Shown piece after piece: positions 62,196 to 64,000 of a stretch of DNA of 64,000 bases. Below the pieces are notes generated by a model. It searched no databases. It had not been told where the DNA came from and saw only the letters and a list, made by a program, of their open reading frames with translations. A program made the translations under genes and the position numbers. Every line of letters starts with the position of its first letter. Within the stretch, counting starts at the first letter, position 1. The stretch is from CAKSQF01 sp964568425 (GTDB lineage Bacteria > Bacillota > Clostridia > Oscillospirales > CAG-272). The stretch is taken from NCBI GenBank assembly GCA_964568425.1, contig CAZMPO010000003.1, forward strand, positions 1 to 64,000, given 5' to 3'.

Positions 62196-63635
62196 TTATT
62201 TTGCTGTGTAGTGCTCGAGAAGCTTTTCTGCAAATCGGTTGCCGAGTGTTACGGCGTCATCTGCATTAAAGTGCCATTGGTCTGAGCCGACGATCTTGCC
62301 GCCTTCACCGACGATGATAAGATCGGAGGTCTCGATCGTGTAGACATTCTTCATCTCTGCGGCAACGGCGTCCTGCATCTTGTTGAATGCGGGAACGTTC
62401 GAATTGTTGTAATAGGCAAATGTTGTTGCGATCTTGCCGATGATGAAGGGCATCTCAAGGTTCTCGCTGTCGCCCGTGATGCTTGCGATGTCTTCGCGGA
62501 TGTCGGTGATGAAGGTCTCGAGGAGCTTCTTATATGCGATGTGCCTGCCGAGATCTGACTCGCCCTGCATCCAAACCATGCCGCGAACCTTGGGAGTGTA
62601 GCCGTCCTCAACGAGCTTTGCATAGATCAGCTTGAAGTTTTCGACGAGATTGTAATACTGAACACCGGTCGGCGAATTTTTGGGATCGACCTTTCCGTCC
62701 GGCCAAAGAGAACGGGGGTACCAGTTGCCGTAATCGCCCGACTGTCCGCTTGTATCGTTGTTGAGCGCAGTGCCGCCTGCTGCCGATTTGAAGAGCAGTA
62801 CGGGGGTTTTGTTGCCGTCATAGTATTCATTGAAGATCTCAGCCATACCATATTCGGGACCGATGTTGCCGCCAAATCTGCCAAATGACGGTGTGACGGT
62901 CTTTTTGTAAGTTACGGGATCCATCAGGCTCATGCTCGTCTTGCCGGTCGCTCTGATCTTGTCGATCTCTCCCGAGAACCACACGTTCTTGTATACATCG
63001 CGGTGTGTTCCTCTGTTCGAGTAGCCCGCGGCGTTAGACTGACCTGCGATCAGATAGATGTCTATGACATTCTCAGCCTTGTTTTCGTTCAAGGTGACTG
63101 CCGCTTTGTCCTCTGAAAAACTCTCGCTCGGGATGACCAGCTTGCCGCTTGTCTCGTCGATCAGTCCGCCAAGACGAGCAACAAGTGCCTCTGCCGCAAT
63201 GTCGCCTTTGTACGCGACAAGGATCTTGATATCGTTGCCGCTCTTGACTGTGCGGATGGCGTAGTATCCGCCTTTGAGTGAGTTTATAAGCTCCTTGCAG
63301 TCGGTACGTCTTATTGAGTTGAAGATGATCTCGTTTCCGCTTGCCGCCTCGGCATCTTCCTTTACGGTAAGCTCTACGCCGAGCTTTGTTTTTACTTCAT
63401 CGGCAAATGCCTCTGCGTATTTTGCACTGTCATCGCTCGTCTTGTAAACGAGGCTGAAATCAGAGGCTTTGCCCGATTCGGCTACCGTTACCTCGGGGTC
63501 GGGTGCGGCGGTCGTTGCCGCAGGACCTTCGGTATTTGTCGTTGTTGTTGAACTGCCGCCGCCCGAGCAGGCAGTGAGTGTCAGGAGTAGTGCAAGCACT
63601 GCTGACCATCCTCTTATTACGCTTTTGATCTTCAT
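62196..63635 (-). CDS. Secreted SGNH acetylesterase-like lipoprotein (SASA domain)
   Basis: A 479-residue lipoprotein with lipobox T-L-T-A-C (Cys23), a Thr/Gly linker, a domain of about 130 residues (KTKLGVELTV...GGYYAIRTV) that may bind sugar, then a sialate O-acetylesterase-type SGNH domain: IAGQSNAAGY with catalytic Ser200, WMQGESDLGRH (about 355), and GSDQWHFN with the catalytic His. It should remove acetyl groups from polysaccharides; the exact sugar is unknown. ATG 63635 follows GAGGTG. Confidence 0.9.
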   Translation of the reverse strand: MKIKSVIRGWSAVLALLLTLTACSGGGSSTTTTNTEGPAATTAAPDPEVTVAESGKASDFSLVYKTSDDSAKYAEAFADEVKTKLGVELTVKEDAEAASGNEIIFNSIRRTDCKELINSLKGGYYAIRTVKSGNDIKILVAYKGDIAAEALVARLGGLIDETSGKLVIPSESFSEDKAAVTLNENKAENVIDIYLIAGQSNAAGYSNRGTHRDVYKNVWFSGEIDKIRATGKTSMSLMDPVTYKKTVTPSFGRFGGNIGPEYGMAEIFNEYYDGNKTPVLLFKSAAGGTALNNDTSGQSGDYGNWYPRSLWPDGKVDPKNSPTGVQYYNLVENFKLIYAKLVEDGYTPKVRGMVWMQGESDLGRHIAYKKLLETFITDIREDIASITGDSENLEMPFIIGKIATTFAYYNNSNVPAFNKMQDAVAAEMKNVYTIETSDLIIVGEGGKIVGSDQWHFNADDAVTLGNRFAEKLLEHYTAK

Positions 63636-63688
63636 ATCTTGTTGAGCACCTCTATCTTATCTATCTTACAATTTCCGGTCGATCTCGA

Positions 63689-64000
63689 TTATTTCGCACT
63701 GTAGTGCTTGAGGAGCTTTTCGGCAAAGCGATTGCCGAGTGTTACCGCATCCTCGGTGTTGAAGTGCCACTGATCGGTTCCGACGATCTTGCCGCCCTCG
63801 CCGACGATGATAAGGTCGGAGGTCTCGATCGTGTAAACGTTGGTCATGCTGTTTGCGACCTCGTCCTGCATCTCGTTGAATGCGGGGACACTCGGGTTGT
63901 TGTAAGAGCCGAAGGTCGTTGCGATCTTGCCGATGACGAACGGCATCTCGAGCACTTCGGGATCACCCGTGATGTCCGAAATGTCCTTGCGCATATCGGT
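63689..64000 (-). CDS. Second SGNH acetylesterase-like protein, 5' end outside window
   Basis: The C-terminal 103 residues of a close paralogue of the neighbouring gene: the segments EMPFVIGKIATTF, VYTIETSDLIIVGEGGKIVG, DQWHFNTEDAVTLGNRFAEKLL align position by position, with the catalytic His present. The gene continues beyond the window; 53 bases separate the two. A tandem duplication is the simplest reading. Confidence 0.88.
   Translation of the reverse strand, partial: TDMRKDISDITGDPEVLEMPFVIGKIATTFGSYNNPSVPAFNEMQDEVANSMTNVYTIETSDLIIVGEGGKIVGTDQWHFNTEDAVTLGNRFAEKLLKHYSAK

Overview
The window looks like chromosome of an anaerobic Gram-positive bacterium of the Clostridia (Bacillota), probably a gut lineage. 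The evidence is the gene content: a T-box ahead of thrS, an S-box (SAM-I) ahead of metK, an FMN riboswitch ahead of a RibU-type transporter, an rpsL-rpsG-fusA-tuf operon, PrkC/PP2C signalling, CotH and sortase-type surface proteins, and AGGAGG ribosome binding sites. Most of the promoters identified read TTGACA-like, a 17-base gap, then TATAAT. I cannot name the genus.

Layout. 1-0.5 kb: 5' part of a lipoprotein. 0.6-1.5 kb: rplM-rpsI. 1.8-11 kb: an accessory surface region with an S1-domain protein, a giant cysteine-rich protein of 1341 residues with a sortase-type tail, a FliB-like Fe-S protein and a CotH lipoprotein. 11-14.9 kb: a palindromic REP-like element, a cysK-Rrf2 pair, a TetR regulator and isocitrate dehydrogenase. 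15-18 kb: T-box, thrS and a mutarotase-like gene. 18-25 kb: tig-clpP-clpX, a phosphoesterase, a small DUF1540 gene and thrC. 24-29.5 kb: lepB-rbgA-rnhB-yraN-ansA, divergent from rplS-rpmE. 29.6-36.2 kb: hflX, yigZ, then dnaG followed by two consecutive primary-type sigma factors. 36.5-43 kb: a lipoprotein and the rpsL-rpsG-fusA-tuf cluster. 43-49 kb: riboswitch-controlled ribU and metK, then recD2 and comF. 49.5-51.2 kb: an accessory ATPase and a small membrane protein. 51.4-58.6 kb: rlmN, PP2C, prkC, lepA, hemW and a truncated REP-type transposase. 58.7-62 kb: pnuC behind tRNA-Leu, an E2-like acyltransferase lacking its catalytic histidine, and rarA. 62.2-64 kb: two tandem SGNH acetylesterase-like proteins.

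Most of the window is housekeeping: translation, proteostasis (trigger factor and ClpXP), replication (primase, sigma, RarA, RecD2) and ribosome assembly (RbgA, HflX, LepA, RlmN). The least ordinary pieces are the giant CxxC-module surface protein, which shares a C-terminal domain type with the nearby lipoprotein, the tandem sigma pair in which one copy has a divergent -35-reading region, a LepB with a long extra N-terminal domain, a GTPase with a degenerate G4 motif, and an attenuator-like leader on pnuC downstream of a tRNA gene.
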